Shown one piece after another: positions 30,198-39,902 of a stretch of 64,000 nt of DNA. Every line of letters starts with the position of its first letter. Within the stretch, counting starts at the first letter, position 1. Origin of the DNA: Actinomadura flavalba DSM 45200 (GTDB lineage: Bacteria > Actinomycetota > Actinomycetes > Streptosporangiales > Streptosporangiaceae); NCBI RefSeq assembly GCF_000374305.1, contig NZ_KB894096.1:248001-312000 (forward strand), given 5' to 3'. The position numbers were made by a program, and so were the translations under genes. A model generated the notes under the pieces. It was not told the origin of the DNA. It made no database searches and was given only the letters and a program-made list of their open reading frames with translations.

Positions 30198-32044
30198 GTG
30201 GCGGCCATCTCGCGGGGCGTCTCGGCGGCGCGGTGCGGGTATTCGCGCGAGACGCGGGCGACGCCCCAGCCGAGCGCGATCAGCAGTGCCAGGGTGCACA
30301 GCAGGACGACGGCCGAGGCGGCCAGCCACAGCCAGCCGGGCACGTCGGACTTCAGCTCGCGTTGCAGGATCGACTTCTCGCTCTGCACGTCGCGGGTGAA
30401 CTCGGGGTCGGCGGGGACGGCCTCGGCGCCGATCGCCGGGTCGGCGGGCAGGTAGATCGGGACGCCGGCCAGGGTGCGGCCGTCGTGGATGCGGATGAGG
30501 GTCTTCCAGCTTCCGTGCAGCGGCATCGGCGCGCTGGTGCGGTAGACGCCGGGCGCCTCGCGGATCAGCGGTTCGACGTGCAGGCCGAGGCCCTGCCAGC
30601 CGGTGACGGCGATCCAGGCGGGGTCGTCGACGGCGTCGCGGGGGGACAGCTCGACGCGGGCGTGGGCGGTGCGGTCGTCCTCGCCGCCGCGCACGTCGGT
30701 GAGGGTGACGGTGGCGCGCTGCCCCTCGGGCACGTGGATGATCAGGCCGTTGGCGACGGCGACGCCGACGGCCACGATCGCCAGGGCGAACAGCGGCCGC
30801 GCGACCTGCGGCCGGGGCAGGCGTCCCTCCAGTCCCTCGGCGAGCATCGCGCCGCACACGCCCCCGGCGACACCGGCGACGGTGGCCAGCAGCACGCCCT
30901 CGACGACGATGTCGCCGGTCCAGGGCATCGCGAACGCGACCTGCGTCCAGGCGAACTCGGCGGCGAACCCGGCGGTGCCGATGAGCAGGCCGGACACGGC
31001 GCCGAACAGCAGCGGGCGGCGGATCAGGACCAGGGCCGCCAGCTCGACCAGCAGCGCCTCGGCGATGTACAGCGGCACCGACGCCCACAGTTCGCCGATG
31101 ACGGGACCGACCAGCACCGACACCCCGCCGCGGACCAGCATGTAGAACGCGACGGCGAACAGCGCGGCGCCGCGTCCGCCCCACAGCCGCACGGCGACCA
31201 GGGCGCAGCCGGCGGCCAGGGCGATGAGCAGCGGCTGGTGCACGAGCCGGAACTGGGCGACGCCGAAGTCGTACTCGGCCTGGAAGACCGACAGGCCGAT
31301 GAGCAGGCCGCCGCCGAGCATGCCGCGGCGGACCCAGCGCGTCACGGCGGACCCGCGCGCGTCGGCGGGGCCGGTGAAGGAGCGGCGTCCCTCGCGTTCC
31401 AGGATCATCATCGCGACCAGGGAGAGCCCGGCGCCGCCGATGAGCATGAGGTGGGTGGGGCCCCACAGGGTGACGTCCTGGCCGAAGATGCGGTGCCAGA
31501 CGTCGTCGAGGGGGAAGCCGAGCAGCGCGTAGAACCCGGCTCCGGCCAGCAGGACGCCGCCGGCGGGCGCGTACCAGTCGCGGGTGATGCGCACGGCGGC
31601 GCGGCCGGGCCGTTCGCCCTTGGGCAGGACGACCGACAGGACCCCGGCGGTGAAGATGCCGAACAGCCCGAACAGGATCGGGTAGTGGGCGATGTTGGCC
31701 AGCGGGCCTTCGTCGCGGCCATGGGAGATGTGCAGGGAGATGTCCCAGTACATGCCGAGCAGCGCGGTGAGCAGGGACAGCATCGCGACGACGGAAGGGA
31801 GCGCGGCCCAGCCGGGCAGGCCGCGCCCGGGTCCGCGTTCGGACAGGTCGGCCAGGCGCTGCAGGAGCGTGATGCGGCCGGTGCGGTGGCCCCAGCCGAG
31901 GACGAGCAGGACGGCCGTCAGCGCGGCGGCCCCGCCGGTGGCGATGACGATCTGGTCCAGCGCGGCGCCGCCCGCGGGCTTGGCGGGTTCCTGGGCGAGG
32001 AGGGGCAGCAGGTCCCCTCCGGTTCTTGACACTCGATCCAACAC
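30194..32044 (-). CDS. 13-TM membrane protein, possible metal-related
   Basis: This 616-aa protein has about 12 helices, then a 150-residue extracytoplasmic domain (YRTSAPMPLHGSWKTLIRIH, then DGRTLAGVPIYLPADPAIGA) and a last helix. Conserved-looking polar residues inside the membrane region include MYWDISLHISHGRDEGPLAN and WGPTHLML, whose His/Asp/Met could bind metal. The domain before the last helix resembles immunoglobulin-like or FixH-like folds. The GTG at 32044 has AGGGGAG 7 nt upstream. It is divergent from a cupredoxin-like lipoprotein, which makes copper handling an attractive but unproven idea. Confidence 0.7.
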   Translation of the reverse strand: MLDRVSRTGGDLLPLLAQEPAKPAGGAALDQIVIATGGAAALTAVLLVLGWGHRTGRITLLQRLADLSERGPGRGLPGWAALPSVVAMLSLLTALLGMYWDISLHISHGRDEGPLANIAHYPILFGLFGIFTAGVLSVVLPKGERPGRAAVRITRDWYAPAGGVLLAGAGFYALLGFPLDDVWHRIFGQDVTLWGPTHLMLIGGAGLSLVAMMILEREGRRSFTGPADARGSAVTRWVRRGMLGGGLLIGLSVFQAEYDFGVAQFRLVHQPLLIALAAGCALVAVRLWGGRGAALFAVAFYMLVRGGVSVLVGPVIGELWASVPLYIAEALLVELAALVLIRRPLLFGAVSGLLIGTAGFAAEFAWTQVAFAMPWTGDIVVEGVLLATVAGVAGGVCGAMLAEGLEGRLPRPQVARPLFALAIVAVGVAVANGLIIHVPEGQRATVTLTDVRGGEDDRTAHARVELSPRDAVDDPAWIAVTGWQGLGLHVEPLIREAPGVYRTSAPMPLHGSWKTLIRIHDGRTLAGVPIYLPADPAIGAEAVPADPEFTRDVQSEKSILQRELKSDVPGWLWLAASAVVLLCTLALLIALGWGVARVSREYPHRAAETPREMAAT

Positions 32045-32095
32045 GGATGCTCCCCTTGCCCTGAGAACGGGGTACAAACCACCCCGCGCCGGAGA

Positions 32096-32129
32096 GTGTC
32101 ACCCATCAATGTGTCATTGTCTAGTGTCA
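32096..32129. promoter_or_regulatory. Three GTGTCA repeats in divergent promoter
   Basis: GTGTCA occurs at 32096, 32111 and 32124, a density not seen elsewhere nearby, between the two divergent membrane/lipoprotein operons. It may be a regulator site. Confidence 0.35.
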
Positions 32130-32170
32130 CGGTCTTGTGCGGGATCTGTCGGGAACAGGAGACTGTCACG

Positions 32171-32584
32171 GTGCACATACTCAGGAAGCTCGCGATTTCG
32201 GCACTGACCGGGGTCTTCCTCTCCCTCACGGCCTGCGGCGAACCGGCCGACGAGACCGGCCCGGCCACCACGCCGACGACCCCCTCGGCTCCCGTCACCG
32301 AGCCCGCAGGTAAGCAACACGTTACGAACGTCACAGTGAATGTATCCGCGGGGAAAGCCTCGGTCCAGCCCGGGACGCGCGTCCGCGCCGAGCGCGGCAC
32401 CACCGTGAAGATCACCGTCACCAGCGACGCCGCCGACGAGTTCCACCTGCACGGCTATGACGAGAGCGCGCGGCTGGAGCCGGGCCGCCCGGCCGTCGTG
32501 CAGATCCGCGCCGACCGCGCCGGGGTGTTCGAGGCCGAACTGCACGGCGCGCACCTGCGGCTGTTCGAGCTCCAGGTCGGCTGA
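32171..32584 (+). CDS. Cupredoxin-like lipoprotein
   Basis: This 137-aa protein has a lipoprotein signal peptide (LAISALTGVFLSLTAC, lipid-anchored Cys22), a Thr/Pro linker and a beta-rich domain: RAERGTTVKITVTSDAADEF, then HLHGYDESARLEPG and AELHGAHLRLFELQVG. The DEFHLHGYD and ELHGAHLRLFELQV pattern is that of cupredoxin-like domains, with His residues that could bind copper. The GTG at 32171 is used. It is followed 3 bp later by a membrane protein gene. A role in metal transfer to the membrane partner is inferred. Confidence 0.78.
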   Translation: MHILRKLAISALTGVFLSLTACGEPADETGPATTPTTPSAPVTEPAGKQHVTNVTVNVSAGKASVQPGTRVRAERGTTVKITVTSDAADEFHLHGYDESARLEPGRPAVVQIRADRAGVFEAELHGAHLRLFELQVG

Positions 32585-32587
32585 GCG

Positions 32588-33892
32588 GTGGACGTCCTGG
32601 CGCACGGCCTGGGCGGGCGCACCGACCTGCCGCTAGACGCGGTCGCCGCCATCGTCGGCGGCGGCGCGGCGGTCGCGGTGTCGTTCCTGGTGCTGACGGT
32701 CGCGTGGAAACGGCCGCGCATCGACCCCGGCGGCGGGCGTCCGCTGCCCGCCGGGCCCGCCCGCGTCCTGGACGGCCCGGCGCTCACCTGGGCGGGCCGC
32801 GTCCTGGCGCTGGCGGCGACGGCGCTGGTGGTCGCGGTGGCGTTCGCGGGGCCGCCGACCGAGCAGCGCAACCTGGCGCCGTGGGCGCTGTACGTGACGT
32901 TCTGGGTGGGTCTGGTGCCCGCGAGCGTGCTGCTGGGGCCGGTGTGGCGGCGCGTCAATCCCGTCCGCACCCTGCACGCGGGCGTGTGCGCGGTGACCCG
33001 CACGCCGGTGACCGGGCGCCGTCCGCTGCCGTCCGGCGTGGGGTACTGGCCGGCGGCGGCGTGGCTGACGGCGTTCGTGTGGCTGGAGCTGGTCGCGCCG
33101 GGCCGCGCCGACCCGCGCCTGGTCGGCGCGCTGATCGTCGGCTACCTGGCCGTGAACACCGCGCTGGCCTGGTGGTTCGGCCGCGACTGGTGCACGCGCG
33201 GGGACGGGTTCGAGGCGTATTCCTCGCTGCTGGCGCGGATGAGCCCGCTGGGGCGGCGCGCGGACGGGCGCCCGGTGCTGCGCACGCCGCTGACCGGCCT
33301 CATGGACGGCGTCGCCGTGCCGGGGCTGGCCGCGACCGCGTGCGTGCTGATCGGCTCGACCGGGTTCGACGGCATCACCCGCACGACGTTCTGGCGCGAC
33401 AACGTCGCGGCGGGGAACGTGGCGGCGGGGACGCTGGGCCTGGGGGCCGCGATCGGGGCCGTGGCCGTCCTGTACTTCGGCGCGCTGCGCGCCAGCGCGG
33501 CGCTGACCGGCCAGGACCCGGCCGAGCTGCCGGGCCGGTACGCCGCCACGCTGCTGCCGATCGCGCTGGGCTACACGCTGGCGCACTACTTCTCGTTCTT
33601 CCTGCTGGAGGGGCAGACGACGTTCATCCTGGCCAGCGACCCGTTCGGCGCGGGCTGGAACCTGCTGGGCTCGACCGGCAACCGCGTTGACAGCGACCTG
33701 GCGGGGCCGACGCTGACGGCGCAGGTGCAGGTGAACGGCATCGTCATCGGCCACATCCTGGCGACGCTGGCCGCGCACGACCTGGCGCTGCGCACGACCC
33801 CGCCGGGCCGGGCGCTGCGCGGGCAGCTCCCGGTGGCGGTGGTGATGGTGGCGCTGACGTGCGCGGGACTGTTCGCGCTGCTCAGCGGCTGA
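32588..33892 (+). CDS. Multi-pass membrane protein, unknown
   Basis: This 434-aa protein has about ten hydrophobic helices. Notable segments are TFWVGLVPASVLLGPVWRRV then NPVRTL near the middle, WWFGRDWCTRGDGFEAYSSL, and HYFSFFLLEGQTTFILASDP. I do not recognise the family with confidence. It follows the lipoprotein by 3 bp and is surely co-transcribed. Its 3' end overlaps the convergent BtrH-like gene by 11 bp. Together with the divergent 13-TM protein it suggests a membrane system around a cupredoxin-like domain. Confidence 0.65.
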   Translation: MDVLAHGLGGRTDLPLDAVAAIVGGGAAVAVSFLVLTVAWKRPRIDPGGGRPLPAGPARVLDGPALTWAGRVLALAATALVVAVAFAGPPTEQRNLAPWALYVTFWVGLVPASVLLGPVWRRVNPVRTLHAGVCAVTRTPVTGRRPLPSGVGYWPAAAWLTAFVWLELVAPGRADPRLVGALIVGYLAVNTALAWWFGRDWCTRGDGFEAYSSLLARMSPLGRRADGRPVLRTPLTGLMDGVAVPGLAATACVLIGSTGFDGITRTTFWRDNVAAGNVAAGTLGLGAAIGAVAVLYFGALRASAALTGQDPAELPGRYAATLLPIALGYTLAHYFSFFLLEGQTTFILASDPFGAGWNLLGSTGNRVDSDLAGPTLTAQVQVNGIVIGHILATLAAHDLALRTTPPGRALRGQLPVAVVMVALTCAGLFALLSG

Positions 33893-34895
33893 CCGGACGC
33901 GGCGCGTCGTCGGCCAGGCGGCTCAGGGCCCGCATGGCGTCGTGCTCAATGCGGGACAGGTCGTGCAGGACGGTGCCCGCCCGCCGGAGGCACGCGGCGT
34001 CGCCGCTCTCACCCGCGCGGGTGATCAGCGCGGCGACCTCGGTCCACAGCGGCGCGGCCTCGGCGTACAGGTCGTGGCCGGCGCGCAGGTGACGGCTGTC
34101 CACGACCGTCAAAGATTCGGCGAGGAAGTCGCGGTAGAGGACGCGGAACAGGGCGCCGCCGGTGCCGCCCTCCTCCATCAGCCGGGCGGCCTGGGGGAGG
34201 TCGCGTCCCGGGTCGTCGGTCCGCTCGAGCCAGCCGGGCACGAGCGTGGCGGCCTTCTGGACGCCACGGTGGCCGAGGTTGGCGATGGGCGGGTGCAGGA
34301 ACGCGTCGGCGCAGGCGGTGATCGCGGGGATGATCCGGTCGTGCGGGGCGGGCGCGTCCGGGGTGGCGGTGAGGGTGAAGGAGCGGTGCCGGGCGGTCAT
34401 CGGGCCGCGCGCGGCGCGGGCGTCGGCCAGGCCGGTCCGGGTGGTCGTCACCGCGCCGCCCTGCGCGGCGGTGTCGACCAGGTGGGCGACCTCGTCGTCG
34501 TAGCCGTACAGGGCGACGACATGCCCGCCGAAGTGGGCCTTGGAGCTGAAGTAGTCCAGGTGGGCGCTGTCGAGCTGGAGTCCGACGGGCCGGCCGTCGC
34601 CGAGGGCGGCGGCGACGTTGTCCCAGCCCTTGCGGGGGGAGGTCGTCTCCTGGACGCGCAGGTCCAGGCCGAGGCGGGCGGCGAGGTTCCGGGTGAGGTC
34701 GAACGGTTTGACGCGTCCGCCGAGGAAGGGGAAGTCCAGGTTCTTGGCGTCCCAGTAGATGAAGGACAGGCCGGAGCCGAGGCCGAAGATCATCGGTTCG
34801 GACAGGTCCAGGTCCTGGTGGCGGAGCAGCACGCCGAGCGTGGTCGTCTCGCAGTGCTGCCCGCCGCGGGCGTCGATCTTCACCATGGCGCTCAA
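33882..34895 (-). CDS. BtrH N-terminal domain/DUF4872-like protein
   Basis: This 337-aa protein has an N-terminal BtrH-type cysteine domain: GGQHCETTTLGVLLRHQ with the putative nucleophile Cys, then EPMIFGLGSGLSFIYWDAK and later GGHVVALYGYDD with the His. BtrH is the acyltransferase of butirosin biosynthesis, but most relatives have unknown substrates. The second half matches DUF4872. A TTG start at 34895 has GAGGAG 9 nt upstream; an ATG at 34886 lacks one, so the TTG is preferred. It stands alone. Peptide or acyl transfer is inferred from the family. Confidence 0.78.
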   Translation of the reverse strand: MSAMVKIDARGGQHCETTTLGVLLRHQDLDLSEPMIFGLGSGLSFIYWDAKNLDFPFLGGRVKPFDLTRNLAARLGLDLRVQETTSPRKGWDNVAAALGDGRPVGLQLDSAHLDYFSSKAHFGGHVVALYGYDDEVAHLVDTAAQGGAVTTTRTGLADARAARGPMTARHRSFTLTATPDAPAPHDRIIPAITACADAFLHPPIANLGHRGVQKAATLVPGWLERTDDPGRDLPQAARLMEEGGTGGALFRVLYRDFLAESLTVVDSRHLRAGHDLYAEAAPLWTEVAALITRAGESGDAACLRRAGTVLHDLSRIEHDAMRALSRLADDAPRPVSR

Positions 34896-34985
34896 TGCCG
34901 TGCGCTCCTCGTCCGGGCAGGCCGGTGGATCACCGGTTCGTCTCCAGGGTGAACTCTCCCACGGTGGGAGAGTCCACGGGGCGCG

Positions 34986-35984
34986 TTATTCGGTGGAGGA
35001 CGGTGTGCGGTCGTCGTCCCCGGTCTCTTCGGCGCGGCGCTGCTTGTTCTTGCGGCGTTCGACCTCGCGGACGGCGACGCCCACGGCGATGAGGATCGGC
35101 ATCCAGTACTGGGTCGTGCGCAGGACCGCGCTGAGCCAGTCCCACAGGACGAGGTCGGGTAGCCGCGGCCACGGGATGCCGGGCAGATCGGGCCACGGAA
35201 TATCCGGCATGTCCGGGAGGTCGGGCAGGTCGATGCGGGGCAGCAGGGCCCGGACGAGCACGCTCAGCCCCAGCAGCCCGATGAGGATCTTGCCGGTGGC
35301 CAGGGCGACGTGCCGGGAGGCGTACAGGGCGGGATGCTCCCGGGCGAATCGGGCGCGGCGTGCGGCACGGGTACCGTCCGGCGGGGCGAACGCGATCTCG
35401 CCGTCGCCGTCGCCGTCGCCGCCGTCGCCCTCGCCGCCGTCGTTGTCGCCGTCGTTGTCGCCGTCGTTGTCGTTGGCGTCGGCACGGGTGCCGCCACCAC
35501 CGCCGCCACCACCGCCGCCACCACCGCCACCGCCACCACCGCCACCGCCACTGCCGTCGTCGTAGCCGTGGCTATCGTCGGCGCCGCTGTCGCCGTTGCG
35601 GGCTTGCCCGTCGGCGTCGACGTTCGCACCGCCACCAGCACCGGTGTCGGTGGCGGTGGCGTTGGTGTCGGTTCGCTCGTCGTGGTTGGTGTCGGGTTCG
35701 TCGGGGTTGTTGGTCTTCTTGTTGGGGGTGGGGCGTAGGACGACGGAGGTGGGGAGGCCGTCGAGGTAGCCGAGGGCGTCGTAGCGCACCAGGATTTCGT
35801 GGCGTTCGTCCCAGGGCAGGGTCGCGCGCGTGGTGGCGGTGGTCCGCGTGGCGTCGTGGTCGTCCGCGCGCAGGTGGACGGTGCGGCGGGCGCCGGTGCG
35901 CGCGGAGTCGACCTCCAGCCGTTGCCCGTCGTGTTCGAGTGTCCAGCGTCCCTGGGACGCTCCCGTCCTGATGCCCCGGATCAT
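34986..35984 (-). CDS. Membrane protein with 20-Gly run and Asp/Gly repeats
   Basis: This is a 332-aa protein. Residues 1-90 form a compact globular part ([35 protein letters not shown]). A low-complexity middle follows, with 20 consecutive Gly (35490-35549) and an acidic Asp-Gly-Asn tract. The C-terminal part has one helix ([18 protein letters not shown]), a DLP/DIPWP repeat, and a second helix ([17 protein letters not shown]). The ATG at 35984 is preferred; a GTG at 36068 would add a His/Pro-rich stretch unlike the rest. The function is unknown. The repeats look prone to slippage. Confidence 0.6.
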   Translation of the reverse strand: MIRGIRTGASQGRWTLEHDGQRLEVDSARTGARRTVHLRADDHDATRTTATTRATLPWDERHEILVRYDALGYLDGLPTSVVLRPTPNKKTNNPDEPDTNHDERTDTNATATDTGAGGGANVDADGQARNGDSGADDSHGYDDGSGGGGGGGGGGGGGGGGGGGGTRADANDNDGDNDGDNDGGEGDGGDGDGDGEIAFAPPDGTRAARRARFAREHPALYASRHVALATGKILIGLLGLSVLVRALLPRIDLPDLPDMPDIPWPDLPGIPWPRLPDLVLWDWLSAVLRTTQYWMPILIAVGVAVREVERRKNKQRRAEETGDDDRTPSSTE

Positions 35985-36087
35985 GGGTTCAGCCTGGTCG
36001 GCGGGCGCGGGGTGCGGCAGCGGCCGATGGGTCAGGGCGGGTAGCCGAAAGTCGATGCCGGGATGCACGGTTCGTCCCGGCGCGCGG

Positions 36088-36093
36088 CATGAT
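36088..36093 (+). promoter_or_regulatory. Leaderless-type -10 hexamer of aminotransferase gene
   Basis: CATGAT lies 7 nt before the ATG at 36101. Confidence 0.4.
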
Positions 36094-36100
36094 CGGGATC

Positions 36101-37153
36101 ATGAGTCTTTCGATCGAGGCCGCGCAGCGCGAGTTCTCCGCCCGGGTCGTCTACCTCAACACCGCGACGTTCGGGCTGCCGCCGCGTGCCGCGCACGCCG
36201 CCGTGCTGGCCGCCGAACGCGACCGTGCGGAGGGGCTGCTGGAGCCGGTGGGGGTGGACGCGGCGGTCGCGTCGGCGCGGGCGTCGTTCGGGCGCCTGGC
36301 GGGGGTGCCGGTGGAGCGAGTGGCGGTGGCCTCGCACGTGTCGTACTTCGTGGGGCTGGTGGCGGCGTCGCTGCCGCCGGGGACGAGTGTGCTGAGCGCC
36401 GAGGGCGAGTTCGGGTCGCTGCTGTTCCCGTTCTCGGCCCGTCCCGATCTGCGGGTGCGCACGGTGCCGCTGGCGCGGATCGCCGAGGCGGTCGAGCCGG
36501 GGGACGTGGTGGCGGTGTCGGCGGTGCAGTCGGCCGATGGTGCGGTGGCTCCGCTGGAGGCGCTGGCGTCGGCGTGCCGGACGCACGGCGCCCGGCTGCT
36601 GCTGGACGCGACGCAGGCGCTGGGCTGGCTGCCGCTGGACGCCGCGGGCGCCGACTGGCTGGTGTGCGGGGGCTACAAGTGGCTGCTGGGCCCGCGCGGG
36701 ACGGCGTTCCTGACGGGTTCGGCCGAGGCGCTGGCGGCGCTGCCGCCGGTGGGGGCGAGCTGGTACGGCACCCAGAGCCCGTGGCGGGACCTGTACGGGG
36801 AGCCGTACCGGCCGGCGGGGGACGCGCGGCGGCTGGACCTGTCCCCGGTGTGGCCGGCGTGGGTGGGGCACGCTCCGGCGCTGGAGCTGCTGGAACGCGT
36901 GGGCGTGGAGGCGCTGCACGGGCACGGGGTGGGGCTGGCGAACCGGTTCCGGGCGGGTCTGGGGCTGGCGGCGGGGGCGTCGGCGATCGTGTCGCTGGAG
37001 GTGCCCGAGGGCACGGGGGCGGCGCTGCGGGAGCGGGGGGTGGTGGCGGCGCTGCGGGCGGGGCGGCTGCGGTGCGCGTTCCACGTGTCGACGACGGAGC
37101 GGGACGTGGACGACGCGCTGACCGTCCTGGCGGACCTGGGCGTGCGCGGCTAG
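36101..37153 (+). CDS. Class V aminotransferase-like PLP enzyme
   Basis: This 350-aa fold-type I PLP enzyme resembles the cysteine desulfurase/kynureninase-like group. It has [10 protein letters not shown] near the start, [20 protein letters not shown] with the cofactor-binding Asp, and the Schiff-base Lys in [12 protein letters not shown]. The C-terminal end [20 protein letters not shown] is typical. The substrate is unknown. The ATG at 36101 is preferred to one at 36089 because the -10-like hexamer overlaps the latter. The gene stands alone, with a PucR regulator downstream. Confidence 0.85.
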   Translation: MSLSIEAAQREFSARVVYLNTATFGLPPRAAHAAVLAAERDRAEGLLEPVGVDAAVASARASFGRLAGVPVERVAVASHVSYFVGLVAASLPPGTSVLSAEGEFGSLLFPFSARPDLRVRTVPLARIAEAVEPGDVVAVSAVQSADGAVAPLEALASACRTHGARLLLDATQALGWLPLDAAGADWLVCGGYKWLLGPRGTAFLTGSAEALAALPPVGASWYGTQSPWRDLYGEPYRPAGDARRLDLSPVWPAWVGHAPALELLERVGVEALHGHGVGLANRFRAGLGLAAGASAIVSLEVPEGTGAALRERGVVAALRAGRLRCAFHVSTTERDVDDALTVLADLGVRG

Positions 37154-37336
37154 TGCGCGGGTTCACCGTCCGTCCGTGCGGTGGACGCGCCGGAACGCCC
37201 TAAGTGACCCGCCGGTTTGTCATGGCGGTGACAAGTGGGGGTGTCGCGCGAGTTCACCGATTGAGTGTCGCGGCGGGGGGCGGCTACCTACCGTCGATGC
37301 TCCGGGCCGAGGTCCGCCCGGCGGGAGGTGCGCGCG

Positions 37337-38605
37337 GTGATGACGGTGCAGGACGGCGCTTCGGCGCGGGGTTGCGGGGGGCATGCGGGGCGCGGGGCGG
37401 CGTCGCAGCCGTGGCGTCAGGTGGCGCCCGAGGAGGCGGTGTGGATGCGCGCGCACCTGCCCACGGTGCAGGAGCTGATGGTCGGGGCGGTGCTGGGGGA
37501 GGTGCCCGAGTACGCGCGTCCCGACGATCCGGTGTACCGGCAGGTCGTCGAGGCGGCGGTGTCGTTCGCGATGGAGCATCTGGTGCGGCTGATCGCCGAC
37601 GCGGACAGTTCCTGGAAGGACGTCTACCAGGTGTACTTCGACGTCGGCTACGGGGAGGCGGTGGAGGGCCGCAACCTGGAGCACCTGCAGAACGCGATGC
37701 GGATCGCGTCGCGGGTGGCGTGGCGGTATCTGGCGACCGAGTACCAGAAGATGGATCGTCCGCTGGCGTTGCTGTCGGTGATGGCCGAGGCGAACTTCGC
37801 GTATCTGGACGAGCTGGCCGCGGCGGCGGCCGACGGGTACCGGCGGGCCAAGGAGAAGGCGGCGGGTGAGCGGGAGCAGCGGCGGCACCGGCTGCTGAGC
37901 CTGCTGCTGGCCGACACCGAGGTGCCGGGCGAGGTGGTGGCCGAGCAGGCGGAGCTGGCGGGCTGGCCGTTGCCGCAGCGGATGGCGGTGATCGTGCTGC
38001 GGCCGCGTCCGGGCGGCGGCGGGGACGGCCCGGCGGGGCTGATGCCCGAGATGCTGTCGGGGATGGACGGGGGCCGTCCGTGCCTGATCATGCCCGATCC
38101 GGACGGGCCGGGGCAGGCCGAGCGGCTGGCGGCGACGCTGTCGGGCTGGGTGGGCGCGGTGGGCCCGGCGGTTCCGGTGGGCGAGGCGCGGGTGTCGTTG
38201 CAGTGGGCGCGGCGGACGCTGGAGCTGGTGAACGCCGGGGTGATCCCCGAGCCGGAGGGCCGGGAGGGGATGCTGGCCCGCGCCGAGGACCATGTGCGCG
38301 AGCTGCTGCTGGAGGAGGGCGGGCGGCTCACCGAGATCGTGGCGGCGCGGCGGCTGGAGCCGCTGACGCGGACGCGTTCGCGGCACGGGCTGCGGCTGGC
38401 GGTGACGCTGCTGGAGTGCCTGAAGAACGGGTTCAACGCCACCGGCGCGGCGGCGGCGCTGCACGTGCATCCGCAGACCGTCCGGTATCGCCTGGGGCAG
38501 TTGCACGAGCTGCTGGACTTCGACGTGGAGGACCCGTCGATCCGGCTGGAGCTGATGCTGCTGCTGCACGTGTGGATCGCGGCCGAGGGCGACCTCACCG
38601 AGTGA
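37337..38605 (+). CDS. PucR-type helix-turn-helix regulator
   Basis: This is a 422-aa regulator. The middle region (MEHLVRLIADADSSWKDVYQ) resembles the RsbRD/PucR-N sensor part, and the C-terminus has the PucR helix-turn-helix with TLLECLKNGFNATGAAAALH, then VHPQTVRYRLGQLHELL. GGGAGGTG lies 8 nt before a GTG at 37337; the ATG three bases later is also possible. PucR proteins often control secondary or nitrogen metabolism. It is convergent with the fabH-like gene of the small acyl group, a possible target by position only. Confidence 0.88.
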   Translation: MMTVQDGASARGCGGHAGRGAASQPWRQVAPEEAVWMRAHLPTVQELMVGAVLGEVPEYARPDDPVYRQVVEAAVSFAMEHLVRLIADADSSWKDVYQVYFDVGYGEAVEGRNLEHLQNAMRIASRVAWRYLATEYQKMDRPLALLSVMAEANFAYLDELAAAAADGYRRAKEKAAGEREQRRHRLLSLLLADTEVPGEVVAEQAELAGWPLPQRMAVIVLRPRPGGGGDGPAGLMPEMLSGMDGGRPCLIMPDPDGPGQAERLAATLSGWVGAVGPAVPVGEARVSLQWARRTLELVNAGVIPEPEGREGMLARAEDHVRELLLEEGGRLTEIVAARRLEPLTRTRSRHGLRLAVTLLECLKNGFNATGAAAALHVHPQTVRYRLGQLHELLDFDVEDPSIRLELMLLLHVWIAAEGDLTE

Positions 38606-38652
38606 TCGCCGGGCCGCCGGGCGCCGCCGCGCAGGGGGCGCCCGGCGGCGGG

Positions 38653-39720
38653 TCAGGCGCGCCAGCAGAACAGGACGTGGCCCCAGGTGAGCCCGGCGCC
38701 GAATCCGGCGAGCAGGACCAGGGACCGGTCGGGCAGGGCCCGGTGGGTGACGGCGTGGTGCAGGGCGTAGGGGAGGCTGGCGGCGCCGATGTTGCCGACG
38801 TCGCGGCCGGTGATGACGAGCTGGCCGGGGTCCAGCCCGGCGGCCGGGGCGAGGGAGGCGACGAGCCGGGGGTTGGGCTGGTGCGGGACGACCTTGGCCA
38901 GGTCGCCGGGTTTGACGCCGGCCTGGTCCAGGGCGGCGGTCACCAGGGTGGGGAACGTTCCGGTGATGAACTCGCGGACGGCGCGGCCGTCCATGTGGAT
39001 GGTGTGGCCCTGCCCGGTGAGGGTGGCGGGGCTGGCGGGGGCGCGGCTGCCGCCGGCGGGGATGAGGACGTCGCCGGCGCGGGTGCCGTCGGCGCCCAGG
39101 CCCATGGCCACGATGCCGTGGGGCGGGCCGGTGGGGCCCAGGACGGCGGCGGCGGCGCCGTCGCCGAACAGGACGGCGGTGGCGCGGTCGGCGGGGTTGA
39201 GGAACCGCGAGTACACCTCGACGCCGATGACCAGGGCGTAGGGGGAGGCGCCGTGCTGGACGGCGAGCCATCCGGCGGCGGTGTGCAGGCCGTAGACGAA
39301 GCCGGTGCACGCGGCGGCGACGTCGAACGCGGCGGCGCGGGGGGCGCCGATGAGGGCCTGGACGCGGCAGGCGGTGGAGGGGCCCAGTTCGTCGGGGGTG
39401 GAGGTGCCCACGACGATGAGGCCGACGTCGGCGGGGGTGATCCCGGCGGCGTCCAGGGCGTCGCGTGCGGCGTGGGCGGCCAGGTCGGAGGCGGCCTGGC
39501 CGGGCGCGGCGACGTGCCGGGCGTCGATGCCGGTGCGTTCCTCGATCCAGCCGGGCGCCAGGTCCAGTTCGCGGGTGAGTTCGGCGCTGGTGACGCGGCG
39601 GGCGGGCAGGTGCGCGCCGGTGCCCAGCACGGCGACGCGCTGGCGGACCGGCGGCGTGTGGCCGGGGTCGGGTCCGGGGGGTGGGGTGATGGGTCGTGGA
39701 CGTGGCCGCGGAGGTGACAC
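38653..39720 (-). CDS. 3-oxoacyl-ACP synthase III (KAS III)-like
   Basis: This 355-aa thiolase-fold enzyme has the KAS III triad: Cys138 (AAACTGFVYGL), His280 (VPHQPNPRL) and Asn310 (GNIGAASLP). The motif GDGAAAAVLG and the signature FERTG-like IEERTGID are present. It has a 25-residue Pro/Arg-rich N-terminal extension. The GTG at 39720 has GGGGAG 6 nt upstream. It is divergent from an acyltransferase and an acyl-CoA oxidase-like gene, so it is probably part of specialised acyl chemistry and not the housekeeping FabH. Confidence 0.9.
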   Translation of the reverse strand: MSPPRPRPRPITPPPGPDPGHTPPVRQRVAVLGTGAHLPARRVTSAELTRELDLAPGWIEERTGIDARHVAAPGQAASDLAAHAARDALDAAGITPADVGLIVVGTSTPDELGPSTACRVQALIGAPRAAAFDVAAACTGFVYGLHTAAGWLAVQHGASPYALVIGVEVYSRFLNPADRATAVLFGDGAAAAVLGPTGPPHGIVAMGLGADGTRAGDVLIPAGGSRAPASPATLTGQGHTIHMDGRAVREFITGTFPTLVTAALDQAGVKPGDLAKVVPHQPNPRLVASLAPAAGLDPGQLVITGRDVGNIGAASLPYALHHAVTHRALPDRSLVLLAGFGAGLTWGHVLFCWRA

Positions 39721-39902
39721 GGGGCGCTCCCCTCAACCCGGCGGGGGGCCGGGCGGGTCGGGCGGGGCGGAACTGACCGGTTGTCAGACCGCCGCGCTCC
39801 AGCGATACTTTGGCTTTGTAACTTTTATGCCATGGTGCGGGGTCGATCGTCGTTAATCCACCAACCGAAGCGAGTCTGTCCTTGAGGTAAGGAGCCCGGA
39901 CG
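39721..39902. promoter_or_regulatory. Divergent promoter region of the acyl gene group
   Basis: This 182-bp region contains CTGAC-CGGTT-GTCAG (39773-39787), a perfect 5-bp dyad, and an AT-rich stretch (about 39805-39830) with ACTTT twice, 11-13 bp apart, that may hold the -10 elements. AAGGAG at about 39888 serves the acyltransferase gene. Confidence 0.4.
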
